Shown one piece after another: positions 1 through 7,714 of a stretch of DNA of 64,000 nt (its first letter is position 1; the number at the start of each line of letters is the position of its first letter). The translations under genes and the position numbers were made by a program. The notes below the pieces were generated by a model. That model had not been told where the DNA came from, ran no database searches, and saw only the letters and a program-made list of their open reading frames with translations. The stretch comes from G963663315 sp965231905 (GTDB taxonomy: Bacteria > Pseudomonadota > Gammaproteobacteria > Arenicellales > Poriferihabitantaceae), in assembly GCA_965231905.1 (NCBI GenBank), contig CBDDOO010000001.1:682001-746000 (forward strand). The letters run 5' to 3'.

Positions 1-170
1 CAGGGGGTGATGTGGAGGTGAGCGCTATTCTGGTAGGTCTCGCATTCGCTCTGAAAGCCACCGCATTGGGCCTGGCTGTCGCCATTCCCGCAATCTGGTT
101 CTACAACGGCTTGTTGCGTCGGGTCGAAGTTCTGGTGGCGCAATGGCGGGTCATCAGTGACGCAGGATAA
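1..170 (+). CDS. exbB: ExbB/TolQ-type proton channel subunit, 3' end only
   Basis: Partial gene running in from the left edge; the reading frame starts at base 3 and ends with TAA at 168-170. The visible 55 residues contain the last transmembrane helix and the typical C-terminal stretch ALKATALGLAVAIPAIWFYN, which is characteristic of the ExbB/TolQ/MotA family. ExbB pentamers in the inner membrane conduct protons and energise TonB together with ExbD. The next two genes encode ExbD and TonB in the same direction, so ExbB is preferred over TolQ. The N-terminal part is outside the window. Confidence 0.85.
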   Translation, partial: GGDVEVSAILVGLAFALKATALGLAVAIPAIWFYNGLLRRVEVLVAQWRVISDAG

Positions 171-181
171 CGGGGCGTCCC

Positions 182-559
182 GTGAAACGTATCGATACCA
201 TCAATATGATCCCGATGATTGACATTATGCTGGTCATGCTGGCCATCGTATTGACCACTGCGACTTTTATTAAATTTGACCAGACGCAGATTGATTTGCC
301 AGTGGTCAAGTCATCTTCCGGCCCGCCGGGGCGCCAGGGTAATCGGATTAATATCGACAGACAAGGCAACCTGTTTCTGAATAATCGGCAGATCACCCTG
401 GAAGAGCTTGATCTCGAATTATCCGGAATGGACGGAGAGACACCGATTGCCCTCAGAGTGGATCAGGCCACAAGTTTTGGGTCTTTTGCCAATATTATTG
501 ATCTTCTGAAATCCCGTCAAATGAACAGATTGTCAATCATCGCAAAGCCATCCGAATAA
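182..559 (+). CDS. exbD: ExbD/TolR-type biopolymer transport protein
   Basis: 125 residues, GTG start 11 bases after the exbB stop with a G-rich ribosome-binding site upstream. A short cytoplasmic N-terminus is followed by one membrane helix (about residues 9-29) with the pattern P-M-I-D-I-M-L-V-M-L. D14 corresponds to the conserved proton-pathway aspartate of ExbD. The rest is a periplasmic domain of normal ExbD fold length. It works with ExbB to transmit proton motive force to TonB. Its position between exbB and tonB supports ExbD over TolR. Confidence 0.9.
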   Translation: MKRIDTINMIPMIDIMLVMLAIVLTTATFIKFDQTQIDLPVVKSSSGPPGRQGNRINIDRQGNLFLNNRQITLEELDLELSGMDGETPIALRVDQATSFGSFANIIDLLKSRQMNRLSIIAKPSE

Positions 560-570
560 ACGCCAGAGCC

Positions 571-1428
571 ATGCGGTCGTCTGTTACCGGCCTGATCGTT
601 TCACTGCTGATTCACGGCGGAATTGCACTGGCGTTTATCCGGGCCTTCGAGAATCAGCCCAGGTCTGGGGAGGGGCGTAATTTATCTATTCCTCTTGCGG
701 CATTCGAGATCGAAAATTCACCCAGGCTGGATAACACAGCGGAGCTCCCGGTAAGGCCCGAGCCGGAACCGGAACCGGAGCCCGAACCAGAGCCGGAGCC
801 AGAACCCGAGCCGAAACCAGAGCCGAAACCAGAGCCGAAACCAGAGCCGAAACCAGAGCCGGAGCCGGAGCCAGAGCCGGAACCGGAGCCGGAGCCGGAG
901 CCAGAGCCGGAACCGGAGCCGGAGCCGGAGCCAGAGCCGGAACCGGAGCCGGAACCGGAGCCAGAGCCAGAGCCAGAGCCGGAACCGGAGCCAGAGCCGG
1001 AACCGGAGCCGGAACCCGAACCAGAGCCGAAACCAGAACCTGAGTTAAACTCTGCCCCATTGATTTCTCCGAAGAAGAACTCTGATAATTCTTCAGATGA
1101 TTTGAGCCGGGCCAGTGACACTTCTGATCAAGACCTGGCTCTCTTGCAACGCTATAAAGTCTACGTGCGCTCTATTATTGAGAAGAACAAGTTCTATCCG
1201 CGTAAAGCCAAGAGATTAAGACATCAGGGAGAAGCGCGAGTCAAGTTTACAATTCACAGGACAGGGGAATTTGAGGGTGTATCCATAATCAAAAGCTCGG
1301 GCTTTAATACATTGGATCAGGCAGCGCGGGATGCGGTATTACGGGTTGGTAAATTCAGCCCATTCCCGGACGGCATACAACGGGATGTATGGGAGTTTGA
1401 ATTAGTCCTTGGGTATGTGATTGAGTAA
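571..1428 (+). CDS. tonB: TonB energy transducer with very long Pro-Glu/Lys linker
   Basis: 285 residues. An N-terminal signal-anchor helix (about residues 7-25) is followed by a periplasmic linker in which residues 63-158 are an unbroken run of 48 two-residue units, Pro-Glu or Pro-Lys. A TonB C-terminal domain follows at about 198-285, with the GEARVKFTIHRTGEFEGVSI and ARDAVLRVGKFSPFP type motifs. TonB spans the periplasm and opens outer-membrane receptors for siderophores, vitamin B12 and similar ligands. The linker is several times longer than the E. coli one. The gene ends back to back with waaF with no spacer. It is the last gene of an exbB-exbD-tonB operon. Confidence 0.93.
   Translation: MRSSVTGLIVSLLIHGGIALAFIRAFENQPRSGEGRNLSIPLAAFEIENSPRLDNTAELPVRPEPEPEPEPEPEPEPEPEPKPEPKPEPKPEPKPEPEPEPEPEPEPEPEPEPEPEPEPEPEPEPEPEPEPEPEPEPEPEPEPEPEPEPEPEPKPEPELNSAPLISPKKNSDNSSDDLSRASDTSDQDLALLQRYKVYVRSIIEKNKFYPRKAKRLRHQGEARVKFTIHRTGEFEGVSIIKSSGFNTLDQAARDAVLRVGKFSPFPDGIQRDVWEFELVLGYVIE
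757..1044 (+). repeat. In-frame GAGCCG/GAACCG-type tandem repeat inside tonB
   Basis: 288 bases of six-base units encoding Pro-Glu (mostly) or Pro-Lys. The units vary only at third codon positions (ccg/cca/ccc with gag/gaa, or aaa for Lys) and group into higher-order blocks such as gagccggaaccggagccg. A tract like this can gain or lose units in steps of six bases without breaking the frame, changing only linker length. It also generates long but meaningless open frames on the opposite strand. Confidence 0.95.
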
Positions 1429-2442
1429 TTATATGTCGAGTCTGATTTTTTCCAGTACTCGATCCGGGCCCAGTTGAGTCATGCAGTGGTGGTGTTTGAG
1501 CGGACATTCCCGCTCGAAACACGGGCTGCATCCCAGATTAAGGTTCAACAGGTCGGCGCGGTCGGTCAACGGCGGGGTAAAAGTGGGGGCGCTCGCTCCA
1601 TACAGGGCGATCACATGCCGGCCTGTCGCGGCGGCGACATGCATCAGCCCGGAATCATTGGTCACCACAGTACGGGCACAGGAAATCAGGTCCACGACTT
1701 CTTCGAGGCGGGTCTGCCCGGTCAGGTCGATGCAGCCGTCCGCGCTCAGGTGATTGATCTGCCGGGCGATCGGCTGCTCGTTCCTGGCGCCAAAAATCCA
1801 GACCTGCCAACCCGTCTGGATCCGGTCGCGGGCGACTTGCGCAAAATGTCCGACCGGCCAGCGCTTGGCGGAACCGTACTCCGCTCCCGGACAAAAAGCC
1901 AGCGCCGGTTTGTCGAGTGTCAGCCCGAATTTTGACAGGGTTTCGAGCAACTCTTCCCGGTTGACCCGCAATGCCGGATATGGCGGCATTCCCGGAATCG
2001 TTTGTCCCCGGTCGACGCCGAGAGAGGCGTAACGCTGCACATTCGAGGGCATTGCCTGTGCATCCAGACGCCGGATATCATTCAGCAACCCCCAGCGCTG
2101 TTCGCCGACATACCCGGTGCGTTTCGGAATGCCCGCAAACCAGGGAATCAGCGCCGATTTGAAAGACCCCGGCAATACGATCGCCTGATCAAAGCGGTAT
2201 TGGCGGATGCTTCGCGCCAGTCTTCTGCGGGCGCCGAGTTGGAGTCTGCCGTGTCCGACCGGCATTTCAATAATCGCATGGACTTCGGGCATTCTTTTCA
2301 GAATCGGCTTGCTCCAATCGGGCGCAAGCACCGTGATACGGGCGCTTGAAGAACCGGCCTTGATGATCTTGAACAGGCTTTGCGCCATCACCATATCTCC
2401 GACCCAGGAAGGGCCAACCACCAGAATCCGGGTATCCGTCAC
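1429..2442 (-). CDS. waaF: ADP-heptose:LPS heptosyltransferase II
   Basis: 338 residues from the GTG at 2442, which overlaps the stop of the upstream gene as GTGA; an earlier in-frame ATG at 2484 would lie inside that gene. Glycosyltransferase family 9. The N-terminus ILVVGPSWVGDMVMAQSLF is typical of WaaF. The C-terminal half has the donor-binding region TNDSGLMHVAAATGRHVIAL, followed by a cysteine-rich CSPCFERECPL segment also usual in WaaF. It transfers the second heptose to the LPS inner core at the cytoplasmic face of the inner membrane. It is convergent with tonB. Confidence 0.93.
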   Translation of the reverse strand: MTDTRILVVGPSWVGDMVMAQSLFKIIKAGSSSARITVLAPDWSKPILKRMPEVHAIIEMPVGHGRLQLGARRRLARSIRQYRFDQAIVLPGSFKSALIPWFAGIPKRTGYVGEQRWGLLNDIRRLDAQAMPSNVQRYASLGVDRGQTIPGMPPYPALRVNREELLETLSKFGLTLDKPALAFCPGAEYGSAKRWPVGHFAQVARDRIQTGWQVWIFGARNEQPIARQINHLSADGCIDLTGQTRLEEVVDLISCARTVVTNDSGLMHVAAATGRHVIALYGASAPTFTPPLTDRADLLNLNLGCSPCFERECPLKHHHCMTQLGPDRVLEKIRLDI

Positions 2443-2672
2443 TGTCGGTTCATGAGCACATAAAGCGTTCCGCAATAGGGGCAAAGTTCCTGCCCGCTGT
2501 CTTCAATCGGCAAATAGACTTTGGGATGGGAATCCCACAGACGCTTGCCGGGCATGGGACAATGCAACGGCAGATCCGCTGCGGTGATTTCAACCCGGTC
2601 ACGGTCATTCGGCACATCGCCGCCGTTTGCCGGCGCTCCTGCGGCCATATCCGTTCGACGGGGTTCAGACAT
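2439..2672 (-). CDS. Zinc-ribbon protein (zf-CHCC, NDUFS6-like)
   Basis: 77 residues. The C-terminal half has the C-x(n)-H-x(n)-C-x2-C zinc pattern of the zf-CHCC family: CPMPGKRLWDSHPKVYLPI, then CPYCGTLYVL. Small bacterial proteins of this family commonly sit next to branched-chain aminotransferase genes in gammaproteobacteria. The start overlaps the end of ilvE by 8 bases and the stop overlaps the GTG of waaF, so translation of the three genes is probably coupled. The specific role is unknown; metal binding is inferred from the motif. Confidence 0.8.
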   Translation of the reverse strand: MSEPRRTDMAAGAPANGGDVPNDRDRVEITAADLPLHCPMPGKRLWDSHPKVYLPIEDSGQELCPYCGTLYVLMNRQ

Positions 2673-3588
2673 AGGTCAACCAGTCCTCATATTCAGGGAT
2701 ACGGCCGTGCACGGCATCGAAGAACCGGGACTGGATTCGTTCGGTGACCGGCCCACGGGAGCCGCTGCCAATCTTGCGATTGTCCAGTTCGCGAATGGGC
2801 GTGACTTCCGCCGCGGTGCCGGTGAAGAAGGCTTCATCGCAAATATAGACTTCATCGCGGGTAATCCGTTTTTCAACCAGTTCCAGACCCTCGTCCGCGA
2901 TGATTTTGATGACTGCACTGCGGGTGATGCCGTCGAGAGCCGAAGTCAGATCCGGCGTGTAGACCACATTGTCCCGTATAATGAACAGATTTTCGCCGCT
3001 GCCTTCCATCACAAAACCATTGGTATCCAGCAATAATGCTTCATCGTAGCCGGTGTTGATGGCCTCCTGCAGCGCCATCATGGAGTTGATATAGTGCCCA
3101 TTGGCTTTGGCCCGGCACATCGCGACATTGACGTGATGGCGAGTGTATGATGATACGCGCACACGGATGCCGGAGCGAAGGCTCTCTTCACCCAGATACG
3201 TCCCCCACTCCCAGGCGGCCACGATGACATGCACCTTCAGATTGTCTGCCCGAATCCCCATGCCTTCCGAGCCGTAAAAGACCATCGGTCGCAAATACCC
3301 GGCCTCCAGCTTGTTCTGTCTGATTGACTCGACCTGCGCGTCAATCAGCGTCTGCTGGTCAAAAGGGATTTCCATGCCGAGGATATGAGCGGATTGGAAC
3401 AGTCGCCGGGTATGCTCCCGGAGACGAAAAATCGCGGTACTCCCTCCGTCTGTCCGGTAAGCCCGCACTCCCTCGAATACCCCCATGCCGTAGTGCAGAG
3501 TATGGGTCAGTACATGGGTGGTGGCGTCACGCCAGGGAACCATCTCCCCGTCCATCCAGATTACGCCGTCGCGGTCACTGAACGACAT
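2665..3588 (-). CDS. ilvE: Branched-chain amino acid aminotransferase
   Basis: 307 residues, ATG at 3588 with a clear GGAGGG ribosome-binding site five bases upstream. Fold-type IV PLP aminotransferase. Visible features are THTLHYGMGVFEGVRAY near the N-terminus, KANGHYINSMMALQEA with the PLP lysine (K of RAKANGHY), GYDEALLLDTNGFVMEGSGEN, and a C-terminal FFTGTAAEVTPI motif. It catalyses the last step of valine, leucine and isoleucine synthesis and the first step of their breakdown, using 2-oxoglutarate/glutamate. Length and motifs match IlvE better than D-amino-acid transaminase. Confidence 0.95.
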   Translation of the reverse strand: MSFSDRDGVIWMDGEMVPWRDATTHVLTHTLHYGMGVFEGVRAYRTDGGSTAIFRLREHTRRLFQSAHILGMEIPFDQQTLIDAQVESIRQNKLEAGYLRPMVFYGSEGMGIRADNLKVHVIVAAWEWGTYLGEESLRSGIRVRVSSYTRHHVNVAMCRAKANGHYINSMMALQEAINTGYDEALLLDTNGFVMEGSGENLFIIRDNVVYTPDLTSALDGITRSAVIKIIADEGLELVEKRITRDEVYICDEAFFTGTAAEVTPIRELDNRKIGSGSRGPVTERIQSRFFDAVHGRIPEYEDWLTYV

Positions 3589-3711
3589 GACGCCCTCCGG
3601 TGACCGGCTTTTCTGTCAATGCTTTTCCCGCAGGCGCTGTATCCACGCTTATGCTCCAGTTCAAGGTTCTTGTAATCCGGGTTGTAAAATAAACTACCGG
3701 CCTTCGCTCTG

Positions 3712-6576
3712 TCAACCAAAAGCCTGTTGCCAGACCTCTTTCACCGCCTGCCGTTCGGCCAGTAACGCCCCTTGTTCGATCAGAACCGGGCGATCCATCA
3801 GTTTCAGATCCAGGGAATGGCGCAGATAGGCCCGATAGCCGGTCAGCAGCCGCTCGCCGACCGTCTCGTCGATAATGTCATGGGCAATCAGCGCCCGGAT
3901 CGAATCCGCGGTGGTCCGGGGTTCGGTCAGGTCCGGACAGGCGTGAGCGTGACGTAAAATCCAGTACTGAATCAGAAATTCGATATCGACAATGCCGCCC
4001 TCATCGAGCTTGATATCGTACAGCTGTTCGGTTGAGTTGCAATTCTCGCGAATCATCTTGCGGCGCATCCCGGTGATGTCATCGGCCAGTTGAGCCGGGT
4101 CCCGTTCCATCGCCAGAATCGCCGTCCGGGCCTGTTCGAACTGATTGATCAGATCCCTGCCGCCAACCACTACGCGGGCGCGAACCAGCGCCTGATGCTC
4201 CCACGTCCAGGCTTCATTGACCTGATAATCGAAGAACCCCGAAAGAGAAACCGCCAGGGTGCCGCTGCGTCCGCCCGGGCGTAGCCGCATGTCGGTTTCG
4301 TAGAGCAACCCGGCCTGGGTTCTGGCGGTCAGCAGGTGCACCAGCCTTTGTCCCGTGCGACTGTAAAAGTATTCAGCCCGGCTTCTGGAGACGGAGCCGT
4401 CCGCCAGTGTCGTATCATAGCAGACCACAACATCCAGGTCCGAATGATAACCAAGCTCGCCACTGGCGAACTTGCCGTAAGCAATCACCCCGCCGGGGCA
4501 GGGGGCCGGGCCCTGTTTGCCTTCAACAAACCGCATGGCATCGACAAACACATGGTTCAGCAATACTTCCGCCAACTGGACCAGCGCCCGATGAACATCC
4601 GCCACACTCAATGCCTTTGATACGTCTGCCGCCGCAATTCGAAGTACCTGGGCATGCTGAAATTCACGCAACGCATGGTTCCGGCCCTCGGCGTCATTTG
4701 CGGCCAGCTGAGCCAATCGACGATCCAGTTCACTTGCAAGTTCCCGGTCGTCCCGGTTCCTTATATCCAGGATCGGATGGAGCAGTTCATCGAGGGTTAC
4801 AGGATGGAGACCGATATGCCTCGAGATCCATGGACTGGCGGCGCATAAATGTAGCAGTTGCTTCAATGCGATCGGGTTCTCGATCAGCAGGCTGAGATAA
4901 GCTGAGCGCCGCCCGATGGACTCAACCACATTGATAAATGCCGCCATTGCGCGCCCGGCATCGTTGTGCGTACCCGCTTCCTTTAACGCCAACGGGATCA
5001 GGCGGTCTATGCGGTCGCGCTCAATTCCGGAGAAAGCCTGGTAAAGTCTGCCCTCCCTGAATGCCCTTAAAACTTGCGGGGTTGAGTTTGAAGTCTCGAA
5101 CCCGATCCGGCCCAGGACTTCGCGGGATTGTGACTCGTCCAGTTTCCCCTGCCACAGATCAACCAGTTGCTTCTGCCGGTGGTTGTCGCCGCCGGGTGAA
5201 TCCGCGGTTTCATCCAGAATCATCCGAAACTGGCTGTGGACCAGATTCCGGTGTGCGTCGAGTTGCTCGATATAATGGTCCCAACTGTCAAAACCCATAC
5301 TCCAGGCCAGCCGGGTCTGGTCAGTATGCGATTGCGGCAGCATCTGGGTTTGCCTGTCCCGGGTCATCTGCAACCGATGTTCGGTGTTTCGGAAAAAACG
5401 ATAGGCTGCAGTCAACCCGGTACGAGATTGATCGTCCATCACGCCCAGTTTCGTCAAGGAATCCATCGCCGCGTACAGAGACGGGGTTTGCAGGAAGTTT
5501 TCACGACCGCCCCGAATCAGCTGATGGCTTTGGATCAGGAACTCCACTTCCCGGATGCCTCCCCGGCCCAGCTTGATATTCCGGTCGGAATCGGCTTGTT
5601 CAAGTTCTCGTTCGATCATGCCTTTCATCTCCCGGATAGAGTCAAACGCGCCGAAATCCAGATACTTGCGGTAGACGAACGGTTTCAGGACGCCGAGAAT
5701 TTCCCGTCCGGCATTCTCATCACCGGCCACCTGGCGGGCCTTGATCAATGCGTAGCGCTCCCAGTCGCGGCCATGGGTCTGGTAATAGTGTTCCATGGCG
5801 GGACAGGACAGTACCAGAGGGCCATTACCGCCATTCGGCCGCAAGCGCATGTCGGTGCGGAACACAAAGCCGTCCGTTGTCACCGTCGCGATCGCCGAGA
5901 TTATTTTCTGCCCCAGTTTTATGAAGTAAACCTGGTTGTCCACGCCATCGCGTCCCGACTCCGGGCGCGTCTGTCCGGGATGATCGTAGGAGAAAATCAG
6001 ATCCACGTCAGAGGAGTAGTTCAGCTCGGAACCGCCCAGTTTACCCAGTCCCAGCGCCACCATCGAAGCAGGTTCTCCATTGACTCCGAATGGCCTGCCG
6101 AGCCTTTGTGACAACCACCGTGAATGATGGATGAGAGCAAGACCAATGGCCTGCTCCGCAAGCGCCGACAGATCACTCATGGTTTCTTCCAACTCCGAAA
6201 ACCCGGCCAGGTCCCGCCAGGCAATCCTCACCATCTCCCGTCGCCGTAACTGGCGCAATTTCCGGTGCAGCGTGCCCTCATCGGCGCAGGTCCCGACGCG
6301 ATCATTGATCACATTGCGATAGCCACCGGGTGAATACGATCGGTCCAGGTCTCCGCTTTCCAGCAGGTCAATCAACAACAGGGGGTCAGAAATACAGGAG
6401 CGGCTGATGAAATCACTGCAAGCCCAGACCGCTTGCAACTCCGGGCGGGACTGGCAGCGATGGAGCGCCTCCGTCCTGCCGTCGGCCAGACCACCGCGGG
6501 TCATGGATTCCACGAATCGTTGCCATTGCCGCTCAGCATCGGGTTTGAGCGTCCGGGGCAGACTGGTCAGCGTCAC
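3712..6576 (-). CDS. glnE: Bifunctional glutamine synthetase adenylyltransferase/adenylyl-removing enzyme
   Basis: 954 residues, GTG start at 6576, full length for GlnE. Two nucleotidyltransferase-like halves are visible. The N-terminal (removing) half has GLGKLGGSELNYSSDVDLIF with the D-x-D metal site. The C-terminal (transferase) half has YGKFASGELGYHSDLDVVV, again with D-x-D. Each is followed by a helical GlnD-PII-uridylyltransferase-like domain (MRLRPNGGNGPLV and MRLRPGGRSGTLAVS stretches). It adenylylates or deadenylylates glutamine synthetase in response to PII and glutamine. About 120 bases separate it from the downstream ilvE gene, so ilvE may have its own promoter. Confidence 0.95.
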   Translation of the reverse strand: MTLTSLPRTLKPDAERQWQRFVESMTRGGLADGRTEALHRCQSRPELQAVWACSDFISRSCISDPLLLIDLLESGDLDRSYSPGGYRNVINDRVGTCADEGTLHRKLRQLRRREMVRIAWRDLAGFSELEETMSDLSALAEQAIGLALIHHSRWLSQRLGRPFGVNGEPASMVALGLGKLGGSELNYSSDVDLIFSYDHPGQTRPESGRDGVDNQVYFIKLGQKIISAIATVTTDGFVFRTDMRLRPNGGNGPLVLSCPAMEHYYQTHGRDWERYALIKARQVAGDENAGREILGVLKPFVYRKYLDFGAFDSIREMKGMIERELEQADSDRNIKLGRGGIREVEFLIQSHQLIRGGRENFLQTPSLYAAMDSLTKLGVMDDQSRTGLTAAYRFFRNTEHRLQMTRDRQTQMLPQSHTDQTRLAWSMGFDSWDHYIEQLDAHRNLVHSQFRMILDETADSPGGDNHRQKQLVDLWQGKLDESQSREVLGRIGFETSNSTPQVLRAFREGRLYQAFSGIERDRIDRLIPLALKEAGTHNDAGRAMAAFINVVESIGRRSAYLSLLIENPIALKQLLHLCAASPWISRHIGLHPVTLDELLHPILDIRNRDDRELASELDRRLAQLAANDAEGRNHALREFQHAQVLRIAAADVSKALSVADVHRALVQLAEVLLNHVFVDAMRFVEGKQGPAPCPGGVIAYGKFASGELGYHSDLDVVVCYDTTLADGSVSRSRAEYFYSRTGQRLVHLLTARTQAGLLYETDMRLRPGGRSGTLAVSLSGFFDYQVNEAWTWEHQALVRARVVVGGRDLINQFEQARTAILAMERDPAQLADDITGMRRKMIRENCNSTEQLYDIKLDEGGIVDIEFLIQYWILRHAHACPDLTEPRTTADSIRALIAHDIIDETVGERLLTGYRAYLRHSLDLKLMDRPVLIEQGALLAERQAVKEVWQQAFG

Positions 6577-6957
6577 TTTATGAGGGTTTATCTGTAGTCA
6601 ACTCGGTCATTGACATAAGACATCAGGCTTGGGGCGCCTGGTTCATGCAAGCTCATAAATATCGCCTTCACTGATCTTCTCCTTGTCCAATAATGCTTCG
6701 ATACAATCACGGAAATATTTTCGTTACCGGTGACGGCCACCGCGTACCCCACTGGCCGATAGCGTTTCAGCCTGGTCGATTCGCTCAATGTTGAACAAAA
6801 CGCTATCGGCCAGACTCCCATACCGACGCGGTCTGCCGGCCTGAAGGCAACGCCGCGCTATCGTTTCCCGCGCCTAGCGCGTCTCCAGAAGCGAAAAACG
6901 CTATCGCGCTTTTCATGCACATCGTGCGGTCTGCTCCGCCTTCAGATAATCGCGCTA
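6577..6957. other. Repeat-rich spacer without a convincing gene
   Basis: 381 bases between glnE and the next minus-strand gene. It contains a 16-bp perfect inverted repeat (6752-6813) and several further copies of the core CGCTATCG (near 6853, 6908 and 6950). It also has an imperfect direct repeat of roughly 35 bases beginning GCGGTCTGC (about 6828-6862 and 6925-6959). On the minus strand 6643-6723 encodes a short tail, DCIEALLDKEKISEGDIYEL, bounded upstream by a stop. It resembles the end of a longer protein and may be a decayed gene fragment. The 77-codon open frame here lacks protein-like composition. Confidence 0.55.
6752..6813. repeat. 16-bp perfect inverted repeat with 30-base loop
   Basis: CTGGCCGATAGCGTTT at 6752-6767 is exactly the reverse complement of AAACGCTATCGGCCAG at 6798-6813. 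It lies upstream of glnE on the minus strand and could be a large hairpin, a protein-binding site or the end of a small mobile element. Confidence 0.75.
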
Positions 6958-7281
6958 TCAATTCCGGCTGGTGCCCGGCAACCTCTCCACCACGCCGGAC
7001 AGGTGCGCCACCTGTTGCGTCAACTGGTTGATTTGCTGATTGCCTTGATACACCAAACCCAATATGACCAGATTCAAGGCAAACAGAAACCCGGCGACAA
7101 TCCCGATTGTCCAGCGCAACCCGGCCACTTCCCGCTGGACTCCGGAAATATCTCCCTTTGTCGCCAACTGGTCGCCCTGATGCTTTACCAACTTCGTCAT
7201 GGCTTTGGCTTGCTCGGCGCTGAATCCGGCCTGTTGCAATTCCTCTGTGGCTTCCAGTGTGTCGATGGTGTATGCGGTCAT
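6958..7281 (-). CDS. Small coiled-coil membrane protein (DUF1640/CCDC90-like)
   Basis: 107 residues. The N-terminal part (TLEATEELQQAGFSAEQAKA, then MTKLVKHQGDQLATKGDI) is helical and resembles the bacterial DUF1640 family, relatives of mitochondrial CCDC90/MCUR1. One membrane helix follows at about residues 56-78 (RWTIGIVAGFLFALNLVILG), then a second short coiled coil (NQQINQLTQQVAHLSGVVER). The role is unknown. It lies about 100 bases downstream of the lipoprotein gene on the same strand and may be the last member of that transcript. Confidence 0.6.
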   Translation of the reverse strand: MTAYTIDTLEATEELQQAGFSAEQAKAMTKLVKHQGDQLATKGDISGVQREVAGLRWTIGIVAGFLFALNLVILGLVYQGNQQINQLTQQVAHLSGVVERLPGTSRN

Positions 7282-7383
7282 GTTTCGGTGCCTGTCTGTT
7301 CTTTTCTGGTGTTTCTATTCTGGCCGGGTTGGTTCGGCTCACGGGTTGGCCTCCCGGTGATTTCCGGGAAACCCGCGCCGCCA

Positions 7384-7704
7384 TTAGTTCTGTAGTACAC
7401 CGTTTACATACTGGATTTCGATAACTATCCCGTTCGGGAATGTGAATGTCCATTGCCCGTGTTGCTTGCCGTTGACATACGGGCCTTCGGCAACCATCCC
7501 GGACGGGAATGTGGTTGTCCATTGCCCGTGTCTCTCGCCGTCTACCATCGGGCCTTCCATAACCCTACCATCCAACAATTCTATTTGGGTCGCGCCGGAC
7601 GGCAGGGTGGTCACTTGTCGAACGCTGTTGCCGCCACCACCGCCGCAAGCGGTCAGCAATACGGCCAATCCTCCAACGACCAGGGTCTTGATGATTTGTT
7701 TCAT
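7384..7704 (-). CDS. MORN-repeat-like lipoprotein
   Basis: 106 residues. A lipoprotein signal peptide is visible: a basic start, a hydrophobic core and the lipobox LLTAC with the acceptor cysteine at residue 20, followed by a run of five glycines. The mature part contains two to three MORN-like repeats: GRVMEGPMVDGERHGQW, then AEGPYVNGKQHGQW, then a shorter third. It is probably anchored in the outer or inner membrane facing the periplasm. It starts 10 bases after the stop of the RTX-repeat gene, so the two are likely cotranscribed. Function unknown. Confidence 0.7.
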   Translation of the reverse strand: MKQIIKTLVVGGLAVLLTACGGGGGNSVRQVTTLPSGATQIELLDGRVMEGPMVDGERHGQWTTTFPSGMVAEGPYVNGKQHGQWTFTFPNGIVIEIQYVNGVLQN

Positions 7705-7714
7705 GTCGCGTCCC

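Noticed and set aside
654..1121. Long Gly-Ser-rich and Ala-Pro-rich open frames opposite tonB
   Set aside because: They are the reverse-strand reading of the Pro-Glu repeat; composition is an artefact of the tandem DNA and tonB itself has clear domains.
6588..6821. 77-codon minus-strand open frame upstream of glnE
   Set aside because: It crosses the 16-bp inverted repeat, has no family resemblance, and its composition is not protein-like.
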